This document shows, one piece after another, positions 11,461 through 23,084 of a stretch of DNA of 64,000 nt. The position numbers and the translations under genes are program-made. The notes below the pieces were generated by a model. That model was not told where the DNA came from and made no database searches. It worked only from the letters and a program-made list of their open reading frames with translations. Source of the DNA: Ichthyophis bannanicus (lineage: Eukaryota; Chordata; Amphibia; Gymnophiona; Ichthyophiidae); assembly GCA_033557465.1 (NCBI GenBank), contig JAWIIG010000025.1, forward strand, positions 9,354,501 to 9,418,500, given 5' to 3'. Every line of letters begins with the position of its first letter. Within the stretch, counting starts at the first letter, position 1.

Positions 11461-11577
11461 GGACACTTGGGTCGCTCTAAGTCTGTTGTCTTCTGACTAA
11501 GTTGCTGCTGTTCACGGCTCACCTTTTTCTGGTCACCTGTGGCTTTTTACAGGTTTTTCGGTAGCCTGTCGCTGGTG

Positions 11578-11680
11578 AGTCCCATATGTGAGGACTAACT
11601 TCCTGCTTGTTCCTGGAGAAAGCGTAGTTACTCACCTGTAACTGGTGTTCTCTGGGGACAGCAGGAATCAGTCCTCCCTG
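11578..11680. repeat. DIRS D internal complementary region
   Basis: AGTCCCATATGTGAGGACTA and CTTGTTCCTGGAGAAAGCGT complement the left end. GTTACTCACCTGTAACTGGT and TCTGGGGACAGCAGGAATCA complement the right end. Confidence 0.78.
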
Positions 11681-11828
11681 TGCTGTTTTTTGCCGTCTTG
11701 TGCTATGATATCATACTGAGGCAAGATGGCGCCCTAAGGTGGGAAGGGGACCACGCATGCGTCGTGTATTTCCCAAAGGCTTTCTTTGAAAGCTGGGGAG
11801 AGATTACTGCGTGGTCTCCATTGGCGCC

Positions 11829-11888
11829 GACGTCACCCATATGTTAGGACTGATTCCTCCTGTCCCCAGAGAACGCCTGTTACTACAC
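11829..11888 (+). repeat. DIRS D right terminal repeat (internally deleted)
   Basis: CCCATATGTTAGGACTGATT and CCAGAGAACGCCTGTTAC match other family I right ends. The AGGTGAGTAAC block that follows in the sister copies is missing, so this copy lacks the splice-donor-like motif. Confidence 0.75.
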
Positions 11889-12666
11889 TTGATTGGCCCT
11901 CTCCAAAGAAAGAAAAAATTGCTTTGAAGCTCAGGGGATTTTCTGGACATGTTTTTGACAGGCCAGTAATATAAAATGTTCCCTTTCTTAAGAATGGTAC
12001 GCATACAGCATTAAATAACCAGGAGAGTGGCGATGGTTTTCCCATTCTTTGGCACATGTCCTGATGCACACACAATTCTGCCTCAACTTTATTAAATTAC
12101 AGCAGACGTCTCTTTTTTCTCTTTGGGCTAAGATTGGATTTTATAGCCTTGATTTGTCATGTTCAACTGGAGTGTGAGATTTTCCTTGTTTAGGAGCACA
12201 CTCATGCCTATTGATATTATAGCTGGAAGGCTCTGGTATACAGTGCTGTCATTCTAGAGCCTCTTGTGTAGACTCTACTCACTAGCTAATATTAAAAAGA
12301 TGGGCAAATGTTGTACCAAGCTGCCCACAGATATTCCAGCCAATAAAAACTTTCCAGCTGCCCAAAAGAGGACAAGCACTGTAAAATCCTGCCTATGTGT
12401 CCCATCAGGGTCTACACAAGATACATTTGAAAGCACAGCATTATGCATAGTTTAACTAAATTTAATAAAACACAAGTACAGGAATCATTGTAGAGATTTG
12501 TATAACTCTGAACTTGGCTATAAATCTCATTGGTGCAGTGTTCCACCCAATGGCCAATAATATCCATATCTACCCCTCAGTGTACTTGGGATTTACAGAA
12601 TGTTATAACTACCTGAAAGAATAGAGAAGAATTCTAGCACTGTGATTTGTCAGAAGGCAGCATATG
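11889..12666. other. Unassigned intron sequence
   Basis: A/T-rich DNA without a recognisable gene, exon or repeat. Short open frames here resemble nothing I know. Confidence 0.4.
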
Positions 12667-13525
12667 AGCATAAGAACATAAGTATCCTGTTTCCAACAGT
12701 GGTCAATCCAGGTCACAAGTACCTGGCAGATTCCTAAGAAGACACACAGCTCCCACAATGCTTGTCCCAGGGCAAGCAGTGGATTTTTTTAGTAATGGTT
12801 TATGGACCTTTCCTCCAGGAACTTATCCAAACCTTTTGTAAACCCAGCTACACTATCAGCCTTCACTACATATTCTGATAATGAATTCTAGAGTTTGATT
12901 ACGCATTGAGTGAAAAAATATTTTCTCTTATTAGTCTTAAATGGGTGACATTGTAGCTTCATTGTGTGTCTCCTAAGCTTTCTACTTTTTGATGGCATAA
13001 ACAACCGATCTACGTTTATCCTTTCTACTCCATTCACTAATTTATAGACCTCTATCATATCTCCCCTCAGCCTTCTCTTTACCAGGTTGAAGAGCCCTAA
13101 CCTTTTAAGCCTTTCCTCATAGGGATATCCTTCCATCTCATTTACCATTTTGGTAGCTCTTCTCTGTACCTTTTCTAATTCCGCTATATTCTTTTTAAGA
13201 TATGGCAACCAGAATTACACATGCTATTCAAGGTGTGAGCGCACCATGGAATGATACAGAGGCATTATAATATCCTTGTTTTTATTCTCCATTCCTTATG
13301 ATTCCTAGCTTTCTATTTGCTTTCTTGGCTGCCACTGCACACTGGGTGGAGGGTTTCAATGTGTTATCCACGATGACACCTAAATCGTTTTCCGGGGTGG
13401 TGGTTCCTGATGTAGAACCTTGCATCATGTAACCATAGTTTGGATTGTTCTTTCCTAGGTGCCTAACTTTGCACTTGTCCACGTTAAATTTCATCTGCCA
13501 TTTGGATATCCATTTTTCCAATTTA
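12667..13525 (-). mobile_element. CR1-type LINE 3' fragment (antisense)
   Basis: Read on the - strand this encodes the end of a CR1 ORF2: WQMKFNVDKCKV, LGKNNPNYGYMMQGS, then LEKVQRRATKMVNEMEGYPY and [11 protein letters not shown] in the C-terminal region. The 3' end near 12667 carries the CR1-type tail, seen on the + strand as AGAACATAAG. The same sequence recurs in the nearly complete CR1 at 60360-63680. It is 5' truncated and frameshifted near 13280-13208, so it is a dead copy. Confidence 0.88.
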
Positions 13526-16500
13526 ATGCACATGACAGAGTGATAAGCACCTGCAGAACAACTCCAGCAATGCCTGCCAAAATGTCGCAATATTTAAATT
13601 GTTTGAGCAAAAAGATTAAAAGTTAACATGTTGAGTTTTAAAATACTGAGGGCAATGAACAATACAGAGTTCTACTAGCCATATGGGTTCTGGCAAAAAC
13701 TGACTTCCTTGCAGTGCATTCCCCACAAGCTGATGCTTTTGGCTTCAGTCCTTGTCTCCCTTCCAGACTTCAGCGCACACTCAGTTGTAAATCTCAATGT
13801 GTTCTGTGAGCTTTCAGGCAGATAATGAGGAACCTTGAAATCCTGTTCTGTCCCACATATGCACTTTAAGTGAATCCTGGAGCTATAATTGATGGTCTTA
13901 TTAGATGACTGGGGTCTGATTTCAGTTGGGGAGAGTGGAGCCACATTGTGCATGGGGAAGCCTGTGTCAGGAGCCGGTTTACTATATCATTCTACAATGT
14001 TTCTATATATCTTAGTGTCATATAAGCAATCCCAGAGTAATATAAACAGAGAGGCTGAGGTCCATCTTCCCTGTGGGTATGATAAAGAGAAGTGTTCCTG
14101 ACATCAGAAGCATGGCTAGAGAGCTACAGCTATTTTATTATTCTCTCAAGGCGTTTTATCCAAAAAAAGAAGTAAAACCTATATTTTTCTTAGCCTTTTT
14201 TTATTTTCTTTTTACATAGAGGGTTTTGTATTCATGAGTGGGGGAGGGGGCCTTCAAGTTTGAAAGCAAATATTTTGCTAAATCAGACTCTTTAAGACCA
14301 GATTGCATTAGCTGTGTGTTTCCATGGTTGTTGAACGTGTTGTCTTCGTGTTATCCTCATCAGCGTTACTCAGCCCTGTCCATGCGAGGCACAACTCTTT
14401 CCAGTTTCCTGTGTTTTGGGAGACCCAAGCCTCCACCATCTGTATACAGTAGGTTTTGAGTCACTACTACTTTTTTAATGTAATTTTTATTATAATGAAC
14501 AGACAGAGTTGAATGCCACAATGCATAAAATTGCACAAACAAGAAGAAAACATAGCACATCTCAAAACATGTTATACCCTGTCTTGTACAATAATTCTCT
14601 TACCTGTTGTGTCAGTTTTTCCCCGCACTCATCCAATTGCATCTACTCACCCTCCACGCTATCTTTCCCCACCTCCCCTTCCTCTTAAATTTCCACACTG
14701 TCAAAAACCCACATTGTTTAAGCTGCTACTGCTGCTCTTCTACTCTCAGTAGTCCATAAAACCACTCCTCTGTATTCCTCAGGAGGCCACTCAATTGGTA
14801 TAATAGCATTCAGTTCCATTTGCATAATTTCTTTCATCTTATCCATCCTTTACCCAGTTGTCGGAGATATAGGCTTTACCTATGTTATTAATATACATTT
14901 ACTTTCTGCTTTATTTGCTCTATCCTATATTACTTGTCTACTTCGGTGCTCTGTTCTCCATAGCAGCAATGGGGCAGAGCACGCTTGACTCATGCAGGTG
15001 CTAGGCCAGAAGTCTCTGGATTGTCTTGGGCTCATGCTTGATTCTAATTTGTTATCATTGGTCCAGCTACTGCTTCTTCTACATTAAGGATTCCTGATCC
15101 ATATTCATGCAAGTTGGTAACTATCTCCTGTTTGTCCCATCTAGTAGATCACATAAATAAGATCCTTTGCTCCTCTATACTGTGTAGTATAATTCTTAAC
15201 TTTCCACACCAACTGGATAACAAGATGCTTTTTTCTACTAGGTACCTATCCAATCTGAAATTTTTGCTCCCCCACTATTGTACATTCCTGACTCTCACCA
15301 CTCTTTGGCTCAGACCTTAGTGTCATCCATGTTCTATTTTTGTGCTTTGGTTCCTTTGTCTTCATCTCTGACACAACTATATCAGTATGATGTCATCCAA
15401 ATTAGAATTATTAATCATCTACCAGTCTGAAATGCATCTATCGTTCACAAGATAGTATCTGTCCCAGTACTGCCAAGCTAATGTCTCCATTGCACAATTG
15501 TTCAAATCTTGCTATTCAAATACACTATGTATCTCATTTCCCCTAAGAATAATGGAACTTTGGAGCAGTGTTGTGGAGTTGTTGGGAGAGTAGATATATT
15601 CAGCTGAGCAGTTTGGCTTGATGCTTTTTTTCCACTGTATGTGCTCTGTTCAATATGCCGAAATCTAACTGTGGTATGCCACCACAAAGGTGGCTTAACA
15701 TTTTACACTCGGTTCTTGTATTTAGTTGAGTGTGTCACCTTGCCCAGAGGAAAGCACTAGTTAAGAGCTGCTTTGAAGACAGATGTTACAGTGGCCTGTA
15801 CTAGCTGAACAGCAACTGTAGGAGGCTGAGTTGTATTCTATCATGGTGATTTGACCAAAGATCTGCTGGCAGTCAGCAGTGCTGAAGTCTCTCTGCTCTT
15901 CTGGTTATATGCAGTCTAGGTTTGCTCTTTGTCCTTTTGGAAGATCCTTCTGTGGCTTGTGATCCTATAGCTACTGAAATGTTTTTATTCTCCCTTGTGG
16001 TCTGGCATGGTGGAATCATCCTTAGTTTCTTTCAGGAGGTGGAAAGTATTAGATTAGCAGATGCCTTAGTGGTAAGTTTGTGGCTGTTCTTGAGTGTTCA
16101 CATATGAAAAACTCACTCAAACAAATCTAGAAAAACTTTGTACAGCATATCTAAAGATTATTTGTTGGACCCCGTATCGTATTTGATCCACCAGTATATT
16201 CTAGGTGAAACTGAGTATTCGCGGTCATAGTTTACTATTTTTATTAAATGTAGAAATGGTTTAAAATCATCCCCACATTCCAGCAGCATATAAGCGAGGA
16301 ATTTTTCCAGTACTTTAGACTTCTGTAGGATGAAGGTCATTGATTGTAGGGATAAAGATCATCAAAATTCAATCAATAGATTAAATTCCTAACTCAGTTC
16401 TTTCAATCCTGGACTGGCTGAGTTTGGGGATGCCGCAGAAACAGTATTCACAACACCCGGAGGAGGGAATCCCAGTCATTGCATAACAGCATCACCTAGT

Positions 16501-18148
16501 AGCCAAATCTAGGGTTCATGATTGCCCTGGTGGAGCCCAGGTGCTTTCTCCTTTGCCAGAGACAGCCTCTCCCATCTCAGCTGTAGTGACAATTAAAGAG
16601 CAGGAGAACCCCAGGAAGGCTCATAGTGGCACAGCTTAGTAGAGACAGGTTGCATTTAAATTGGAAGGCCAAAGGAAGAGGATGAGACTGTTGGGCATTA
16701 AAAATGAAGATTTACTAAAGATCTTGTAGCTCAATATGACTCCCAGACCTGTATGTAAATGAGAGCTATGATGCTTGCTCCCTCCCCTCCACATATATGC
16801 AGCCATCCTTCCTATAAAAGAAAGATTAGTATCCATATCTAAGGCCTAAAGCAGCATTGTTGTAGGAAACTCAGGGAGTTTTTGTTTTCCTTGAAATATA
16901 GTTTTAAATTATTTCTGTCTCTTCAGTGAAACATATTACACAAAGGACAACTGTCTCCCAAAATTTATTCTGTTGCATTCTGAGGTCCTTATCAATTGCT
17001 CTACCTAAGAGACACCAGACATGTATCAAGAGGAGATGAAATAGCAAGATTATTGCTCCCCCACATGCTTAAAATCTACTTGCTTTGTATGGGTGTGTTG
17101 CTTACAGCTACTAACAAAACTAACAGCAGACGCAGGCAATGCTCAAGGCAGATAAATGTAGCAGTATATGCAAGGGTATGTTGTGTGAATGCCCAGCACA
17201 GCAGGGTCATTAGACTCCAGACATCAAGCTAGAAATCTCTCAGGGCGTCAGGACATTGTAGAGAGGTACATGGAGGCAGAGAAAGAACACCAATTCTTAC
17301 ATTGTAGTAAAATGTTTATTCTCATTTGATGACAATCAGTTCTCCTTTTTAGTTTTTTTTTCTCCACTTCTCTCTGTCTAGTCCAGCTTCACTGCAGGGG
17401 AATATTGCTGTAATGGTATAGGTAGGAAGGCGAGGATCCCTTTTCCTACCACTTTGTGCAGGTCTAAAGACACTTGAGTGTGAGTTAGCCAGAGAAGAGT
17501 GGTGATATAAATTGCTTCACTCTCTCCATGACAGAGTTCTGTCCTTGCTTAAGGGCTTCTTGCCAGCTTTTATCCAAGGCTGGTGGATGTTGGTGGGCAG
17601 AGCCTGGAACATCAGGGCAACAGCAGATAGTGTGTGTCTTTCACAAACCAAAAAAGGGGGGGGGTCATTTATAGACAAGCAAAGGAAACTAAATTTAAAA
17701 ATTCAGAATCTAATTTCTAAAGATTTAATTTTATCACATTTCTTTCCCAACTGATAGTCAGTTGCTTCCAGCAGCATTCTAGTGACTGATTCTGGAGTTC
17801 TGGAAATGGGTCTGATTTTCAAGAAAACTAAAATGTAACTTATTATTTATGGCTTATTAAAATCTTAATATACCACCTTTCAAGGATCAGAAAAGCAGTT
17901 GACAATAAAAATAAATACCCTGAGAACCAGACCAGTTGAAAGCTGTGAGGACCTGAGTTGGCTGTTGCATCTAGTCATTAGTTAGGTGTTCTTGAGGATC
18001 TTGTGACACTGATTTGGCATATTGTTGGCTCACAGGATTCAAATGGTGTTTTTTTAATCTTTAAATTTGGGAAAGTGAGAAGAAAGAGAAGGCCATAAGA
18101 TCTCATATCTTCAAGTCCAAGACGCATGTTAACATGTTTTCATTTCAG
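13526..18148. other. Intron sequence upstream of the first DVL1 exon
   Basis: Mostly unassigned A/T-rich intron. At about 14366-14460 the - strand reads DGGGLGLPKHRKL, which resembles the GGLGLP motif of L1 ORF2, so an antisense L1-like scrap is possible there. The long pyrimidine-rich block at 14600-14750 may belong to it. I found no DVL1 exon and no other coding sequence. A polypyrimidine tract and acceptor precede the exon at 18149. Confidence 0.4.
14366..14560 (-). mobile_element. Possible L1-like LINE scrap (antisense)
   Basis: GGGLGLPKHRKL on the - strand resembles an L1 ORF2 motif that precedes its C-terminal region. The match is only about a dozen residues, so this is weak. Confidence 0.28.
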
Positions 18149-18280
18149 AAATGGAAGAGTGTCCCCTCACGGTGAAGAGTGACATGGCAACCATCGTCAA
18201 AGTGATGCAATTAGCGGACTCTGGCTTGGAAATTCGTGACAGGATGTGGCTGAAAATTACCATCTCCAATGCAGTAATAG
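18149..18280 (+). CDS. DVL1: DVL1 internal exon, start of DEP domain (partial gene)
   Basis: Dishevelled-1 relays Wnt signals from Frizzled receptors in the cytoplasm; its DEP domain contacts Frizzled and membrane lipid. This exon reads [11 protein letters not shown] and later [21 protein letters not shown] (shown in part), the conserved lead-in and first helix of the DEP domain. The acceptor CATTTCAG ends at 18148 and the donor GTGAGC starts at 18281. The exon is 132 bp, begins with two bases finishing a codon and ends with the G that starts the next Gly codon. That phase joins exactly to the exon at 19803. The wording fits vertebrate DVL1 better than DVL2 or DVL3 by my memory of those proteins, and the third exon supports this. 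The reading frame is intact. Upstream exons, including the PDZ region, are not in the window. Confidence 0.95.
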
Positions 18281-18364
18281 GTGAGCAGCCCTTTTATGCA
18301 CAGGTATCTCGTTTGCCTGTACCGCCCTCCCAAGGTGCCTGAAGAGTGTGAGAGCAGGTCAGTT

Positions 18365-18610
18365 AAGAACATATGAGAACATATGAAATGCCATACTAGG
18401 TTAGACCAAGGTCCATCAAGCCCAGTATCCTGTTTCCAACAGTGGCCAATCCAGCTCACATGTAACTGGCAGATTCCCCAAACGTACACAGGTTCCACAA
18501 TACTCCTCATGGGGTAAGCAGTGGTTTCCCGGGTCCTCTTTAATAATGGTTTATGGATCTTTCCTCCTGGAATTTGTCCAAACATTTTTAGAGTTTTCAT
18601 ACCAGAGCCA
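18365..18610 (-). mobile_element. CR1 LINE 3' end fragment (antisense)
   Basis: On the + strand it reads TTAGACCAAGGTCCATCAAG, then CCCAGTATCCTGTTTCCAAC and CAGTGGCCAATCC. This is the reverse complement of the CR1 3' end at 63590-63680. It lies in the intron between the first two DVL1 exons. Confidence 0.85.
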
Positions 18611-18782
18611 CCTTTGGCCTTTTCTGCTGAAACTGGAAGTTAGTGTGAAGTATTTTGAATGATGATGCTTGTTCACTGAGAAACCTCCATATCACTTCAT
18701 GTACCATATTGAATTTCTAATGGCGAAGACTTTTGGCCACAAGACTGAAGTAACCAGCGCAGCAGAGAGCAGCCATAATTAT

Positions 18783-18858
18783 TATAAGAACATAAGATAT
18801 GCCATACCGGGTCAGACCAAAGATCCATCAAGCCCAGTATCCAGGACCCTGTTTCCAT
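18783..18858 (-). mobile_element. Short CR1 LINE 3' end fragment (antisense)
   Basis: AAGAACATAAGATATGCCAT, GGGTCAGACCAAAGATCC and AAGCCCAGTATCC form another copy of the CR1 tail, truncated after about 75 bp. An L1-like fragment follows. Confidence 0.8.
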
Positions 18859-18861
18859 TTT

Positions 18862-19545
18862 TTTTGTATTTGAAAATTTTTTATTAATCAATCAGATATA
18901 CAGTATCAAATCCTCTTTATACAATTATATAAGTCTTCGTTCAATATCTTCACAGATCCGGTAACCGAGTCTGGCACACTTTATAAATTACAAAAAAGTT
19001 CAACTGTACATACACTGTTTACCCCAACTTTTAAGCCCATAGTGTTTACTTATCATACATCATTTCTACTAGGTCCCCCTGCATTTTTGTTTAATTAACA
19101 TATTTCCATTTTCATCATGTTTGCCCATTACTCCCCCCCCTCACTCTTCTGATAAAGTTATTAAATCACAAGGAATGTAACATTTATCAATTCACCTCTA
19201 GCCATCCAGGCACCCAAAAGTACCCTTCACACTCTAATTATTTTATTTATGCATTGGACACCTTTTACTTGAGTATGTTTTCTAAATTCACATCTGGCTT
19301 TCATCTCCCACCCTACTCTTCCAACTAGCATATGCGGCCCATCTACGGTGAAAGATGGCCAACCTTTGATCCATTTGAGCACTGAGCTCCGACATTTGAT
19401 AGATCAAGTCTAAGCGTTTCAAAATCTGACCCCTTTTGGGATCTTTGGCTTCCTTCCATTTACATGCTATTTCAATGCTTACTCTGATTGCCAGGTACTT
19501 AAATATATATGCCATGTCCTCCCCTGCTGCCCCCCCATTCACTCA
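18862..19545 (-). mobile_element. Likely L1-like LINE 3' fragment (antisense)
   Basis: The - strand has an open frame at 19288-19542 with AYIFKYLAIRVSIEIACKWK and a Trp-rich end (RRWAAYASWKS), which resembles the C-terminus of L1-clade ORF2 proteins in non-mammalian vertebrates. The sequence from 19287 to 18862 would be its 3' UTR, ending in a T-rich run on the + strand (an A-rich tail on the - strand). The assignment rests on style of the C-terminus only. Confidence 0.45.
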
Positions 19546-19802
19546 GTAGGACTCATGGTCCTTGTGTATTAATGAAAGAGCACTGCATATGAGTACCAAC
19601 ACCGTTTTTCCTAGGAAAAATGCTCTGCTTATGACAATAAAAGATTGCAGCCTTAGGATGAAAATGGTGTCTCCCTTACCAATTCTTGATGTCTGGTTTA
19701 TTTGGCCTCCTGAATCCCTATTAGTAGATGCATTTGAGGAAGAACCTGTCCATTTATGGACATTACATTGAAATGTATGGTGATTTTTATATCTCTTCTC
19801 AG

Positions 19803-19970
19803 GTGCGGATGTTGTGGACTGGCTCTACACACATGTGGAGGGATTCCGTGACCGGCGAGAGGCACGAAAGTATGCCAGCAGCATGTTAAAACATGGCTAC
19901 CTCAGGCACACAGTCAACAAAATCACCTTCTCGGAGCAGTGCTACTATGTGTTCGGGGACCTCTGCAGCA
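19803..19970 (+). CDS. DVL1: DVL1 internal exon, main part of DEP domain
   Basis: The exon encodes [14 protein letters not shown], then [20 protein letters not shown] and [18 protein letters not shown], the body of the DEP domain of a Dishevelled protein. The acceptor is CTTCTCAG ending at 19802 and the donor is GTGAGT at 19971. The length is 168 bp. The first two bases complete a Gly codon begun in the previous exon, and the last base starts an Asn codon finished by the exon at 33685, so phases agree on both sides. There are no stops or frameshifts. The surrounding intron is full of repeats, yet the exon is clean, as expected for a gene under selection. The preceding intron is about 1.5 kb and the following one about 13.7 kb. 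Confidence 0.97.
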
Positions 19971-20149
19971 GTGAGTTTTTCTGCTCTTCAGAAAACTCAG
20001 CCATTGTTCTGCCTTTAATACTGGCATGCAGCACTGAAGGAGGCAGAGAAAGAACAATCAAGGCCTAAATACAATGAATGAATAGTTTGACTAGTGATAC
20101 AGTAAGAAAGGGAGTTACCCCCCCCCCTTTTTTATTTTTTTTAAGTGCT

Positions 20150-20340
20150 ACAAGTCAATGTTGACTCCTGACAACCCAGCAGCCCCTGGGTTTGCTTGGC
20201 AAGGTATGATCGGAAGTAGATTGCCAGACCTTTTCTTCCAAGATAATGGAGGGAAAAGTGACTTGCCCAAAGTCACAAGGAGTGCCAGTGTGAATTGCAC
20301 CCTGATCGCTTGTTGCTCAAACAACTAGGCAGCTATTCCA
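20150..20340 (+). repeat. SINE-like fragment
   Basis: TTGACTCCTGACAACCCAGC, AAGTGACTTGCCCAAAGTCA and a clipped GAATTGCACCC block resemble tRNA-derived vertebrate SINEs, whose shared region contains AGTGACTTGCCCAAGGTCAC. The clear tail and boundaries are not visible. Confidence 0.4.
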
Positions 20341-20769
20341 CCCGCTTACACAAAGGCATTTCCACATATAAAGCAGTGTTTTATCTGCTGTCATGTTCCA
20401 CTAAATCATCCGCCCATTGTAAGGAGAAACTTAATGCATGTACAGCCTGCATATGCATACGTTTACCTGGTGTTTGAAGAGCAGGGGGCAGAGGGATTTG
20501 CATTTACGTGCATACTTTGGAAAGTTCAAATTTGGTGCTTAGAAATTAACCCAGAAAATTTGTGTGCCCCATCGAAGAGCAGTTGTAAATGTAAGTGCAT
20601 AATTTTCCTGGCGTAATTTTTAAAATGACAGTGTGCCTGTACTGTTGCTTTGAAAATCCATCAAACTTTGCCCCCAAAAATGTGCTTACTTTTAGTACCA
20701 TTAGAAAATTACTTCCTGAGAGATCACTTTAAAAATTGGTCAGTGCTCCACTGTTTTTGAATTGATTTT

Positions 20770-20875
20770 CCATATTGTCCCTCCAATCCAGTCCAGATTG
20801 CTGCATTGTGTTCCAGTTTCAGCAGATGGAGACTGAGCCTATCAGACTCCTGTGATGTCATAGTATAAGGGAATG
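20770..20875 (+). repeat. DIRS B left terminal repeat
   Basis: CCATATTGTCCCTCCAATCC and TGCATTGTGTTCCAGTTTCA are inverted relative to 32676-32775 and complementary to the first half of the ICR (CTGGAGAGACAATATGG at 32392). Confidence 0.82.
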
Positions 20876-21459
20876 GAGCTACCCTACCCCCTCCCCCTTT
20901 AAGTCAGTATGCTCAATCTCCAGCAAGTGAAACGAGCTCAGTGCCGTTCGAGCTGCACTGAAGGAAAGATTAAAAGAGAAAAAAAAGAGATTTGGTGTGT
21001 AGAGTTTAGCTTTGGGCAGAGCAGTGCTAGCAAGGCACAAACCAAAAAAAAAAGGACATTTAACCAGAACAGCAAATAGCAGGCTTTAGTGCTAGTTGGA
21101 GGATGGCTGATCAACAGCAGCTAACCCCCTACCGGGAATCGGAGGCCATTCAGTTGACTGATTGCCCTGGGAGCAGAGGGGAGAGGTTTTCAGCAGCGTT
21201 CTGTTTGATCAGACTATCCATTTCCTCGATAGGAGGCAGCGCAGAGGCTTTGGTGCAGTGAGCAGTAACTAAACAGGACCAAGGGGTTCACTCCCTGGTG
21301 GCTTTGGGCCACACAGCCATACCGGCGCTGCTTGGCTTTTTGGGATAAGTGTTCTGAATTGTCTACGTGTTTGTAGAAAAAGGACTTGTATGTGTTTGTA
21401 GTGAAAGGACTTATACATGTTCGGTCAGCCTGGGCAGGTGCAGTTGGACACCTGTATCT

Positions 21460-22700
21460 TGCAGCAATGCCGAAGGTGGTGTATGCGGCCTGTGGAGCAA
21501 TGCCCAGGTGGCTGTCTGACGCTGGCTTTTGTTGCGGCTGTATGTCAGAGGACTGCGCCACTGGGGAGAATCTCCGAGGGGGGGCAGATTTGATTCAGAC
21601 AGACTCCTCGTGGCACAGTCTCTCTCCATCTGACAGCGTGGCTTCATTGTCCTCCCCGGCTGCTGTTCCCACAGATTTGGTGGGAAAATGGCCATGGTTG
21701 AGTGTCTCAGATGTGGCAGCTTGTAATGGGGCTGAAAGGCAGGATTTGGTTCCCGCACTCCCAAAGAAGTCAGCAAGACAGGTTGTGGCCTGACAAGAGG
21801 GATGATGCTTCAGAGAGAGGGGATCACTTCTCTCCAGAGTTCGTCTTGCTGATGCACAGGGTCTTCTGCTTGAAGCAGGGCCATGGCAATACAGGGAGGG
21901 CCACTTCTGCTTCTCCTCGTTTGGACAAAGAGGCTTTGCGAGGCTCTTCAGGTACAGCTCCCAGGAATGGGGAGCAGGGCCTAGCGTAGGTGGATCTGCC
22001 TTTGGATCAAGCCTCTGAGGGGTCAGAGGCTTCAGAGGGCAACTTGGAAAGTCCCTCCGGACATGGGGCCTTGGAGGTCCCTGCAGACTTGAAGGCAAAA
22101 TCCCACAAGGTGAGGACCTCTCCACTGTTCGAGTGTTCTGATGGGACAAACCTCCCTAGCTCATTGTGCAATCCTTAGCAACTAAACATTCTGCAACCCA
22201 CTCAGGAGCCAGAGGTTCTATTAGAGGATCTCTTGCTCCAGGGCATTCAGTTATCGGAGATAGCCTTTCTGATCCATCAGACTCTCAAACAGACAATGAT
22301 GGAACTCAAATGGGAGGTGGCCGAGGCGGGGTTGCGAGAGGGACAAGCGATGACTCATTTGATTCCTGTACCAGCAACTGAAAAAGATTTGTTCAAGGTA
22401 CCCAAGGTTGATGCCTTGGTTGCCGTGGTTACTAAGAAGACTACCATCCCAGTGGAAGGCAGAGTGGCTCTCAGAGATGCACAGAACAAGAAATTAGAGA
22501 CTTTGTTGAAGCAGGCCTTCGAGGTGAATGCCTTGGCACTCCAAGCTTCAGTGTGCAGGGCGTATGTGGTGCAAGCCTGCATGCGGTGGTCACAGGGGCT
22601 GCCAGGGACACAGGTTTCACCAGAAGCAGCCAAGTTAGTCAGGCTGTGCATATCTAGCTGATGCCTTTGACAACCTTTTAAGAGCTTCTTCCAAGGACAT
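21460..22700 (+). pseudogene. DIRS B gag region (degenerate)
   Basis: The N-terminal part at 21465-21560 includes CGAMPRWLSDAGFCCGC, a Cys-rich patch that corresponds in position to the gag Cys/His motif of family I. The better preserved block at 22233-22661 reads IQLSEIAFLIHQTLKQTMME, PVPATEKDLFKVPKVDALVA and RVALRDAQNKKLETLLKQAF. This is helical and Leu/Lys-rich, as in DIRS gag. Frame changes at about 21795, 22170 and 22665 break it. I recognise it mainly by position and by similarity in style to other DIRS gag proteins. Confidence 0.65.
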
Positions 22701-23084
22701 GGCTTCCGTGGTGGCAGCGCATCACTTTCTCTAGCTCTACAATTGGTCAGCAGATGTCTCGTCAAAGGCCCACCTTAGTAGGTTACTGTTTAAGGGTAAA
22801 CCTCTCCTTGCTGAGGCCCTGGAGAAGCTTGTCAAAGACCTTGGGGAGGCAAGCCAGCCCAGCTTCCGGAGGACAAGCTGAAAGGGAGTCAGCCAACCTC
22901 CTTGTCCGAAGGACCAGACTAGGGACTTCCGCCGGTTTTGGTCACATCGGTTTGCCCCTTACCAATGAGGTAGATACCCTGCTCGGAGGCAGTCCTATTG
23001 AGGTGGTTGTAGAGATGGAAGGGGACTCTTCTCCAACATGACCGCTGGTAACAAAAAATCCCAGTGAGATGAGGGGGGCTCAGG

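Larger units (their letters stand above)
7645..11888 (+). mobile_element. DIRS family I element D (nearly full length, decayed)
   Basis: D runs from a left terminal repeat (TTCTCTGGGAGCAAGCAGAA) through gag remnants, RT, RNase H with methyltransferase-like tail, tyrosine recombinase, ICR (11578-11680) and a right terminal repeat (11829-11888). The 4.2-kb length is shorter than the 5.6 kb of element G. The missing part is mostly in gag between 8030 and 8180. The ends sit next to T-rich trinucleotides and show no target duplication. All genes are broken, although RNase H is open over about 200 codons. Confidence 0.88.
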
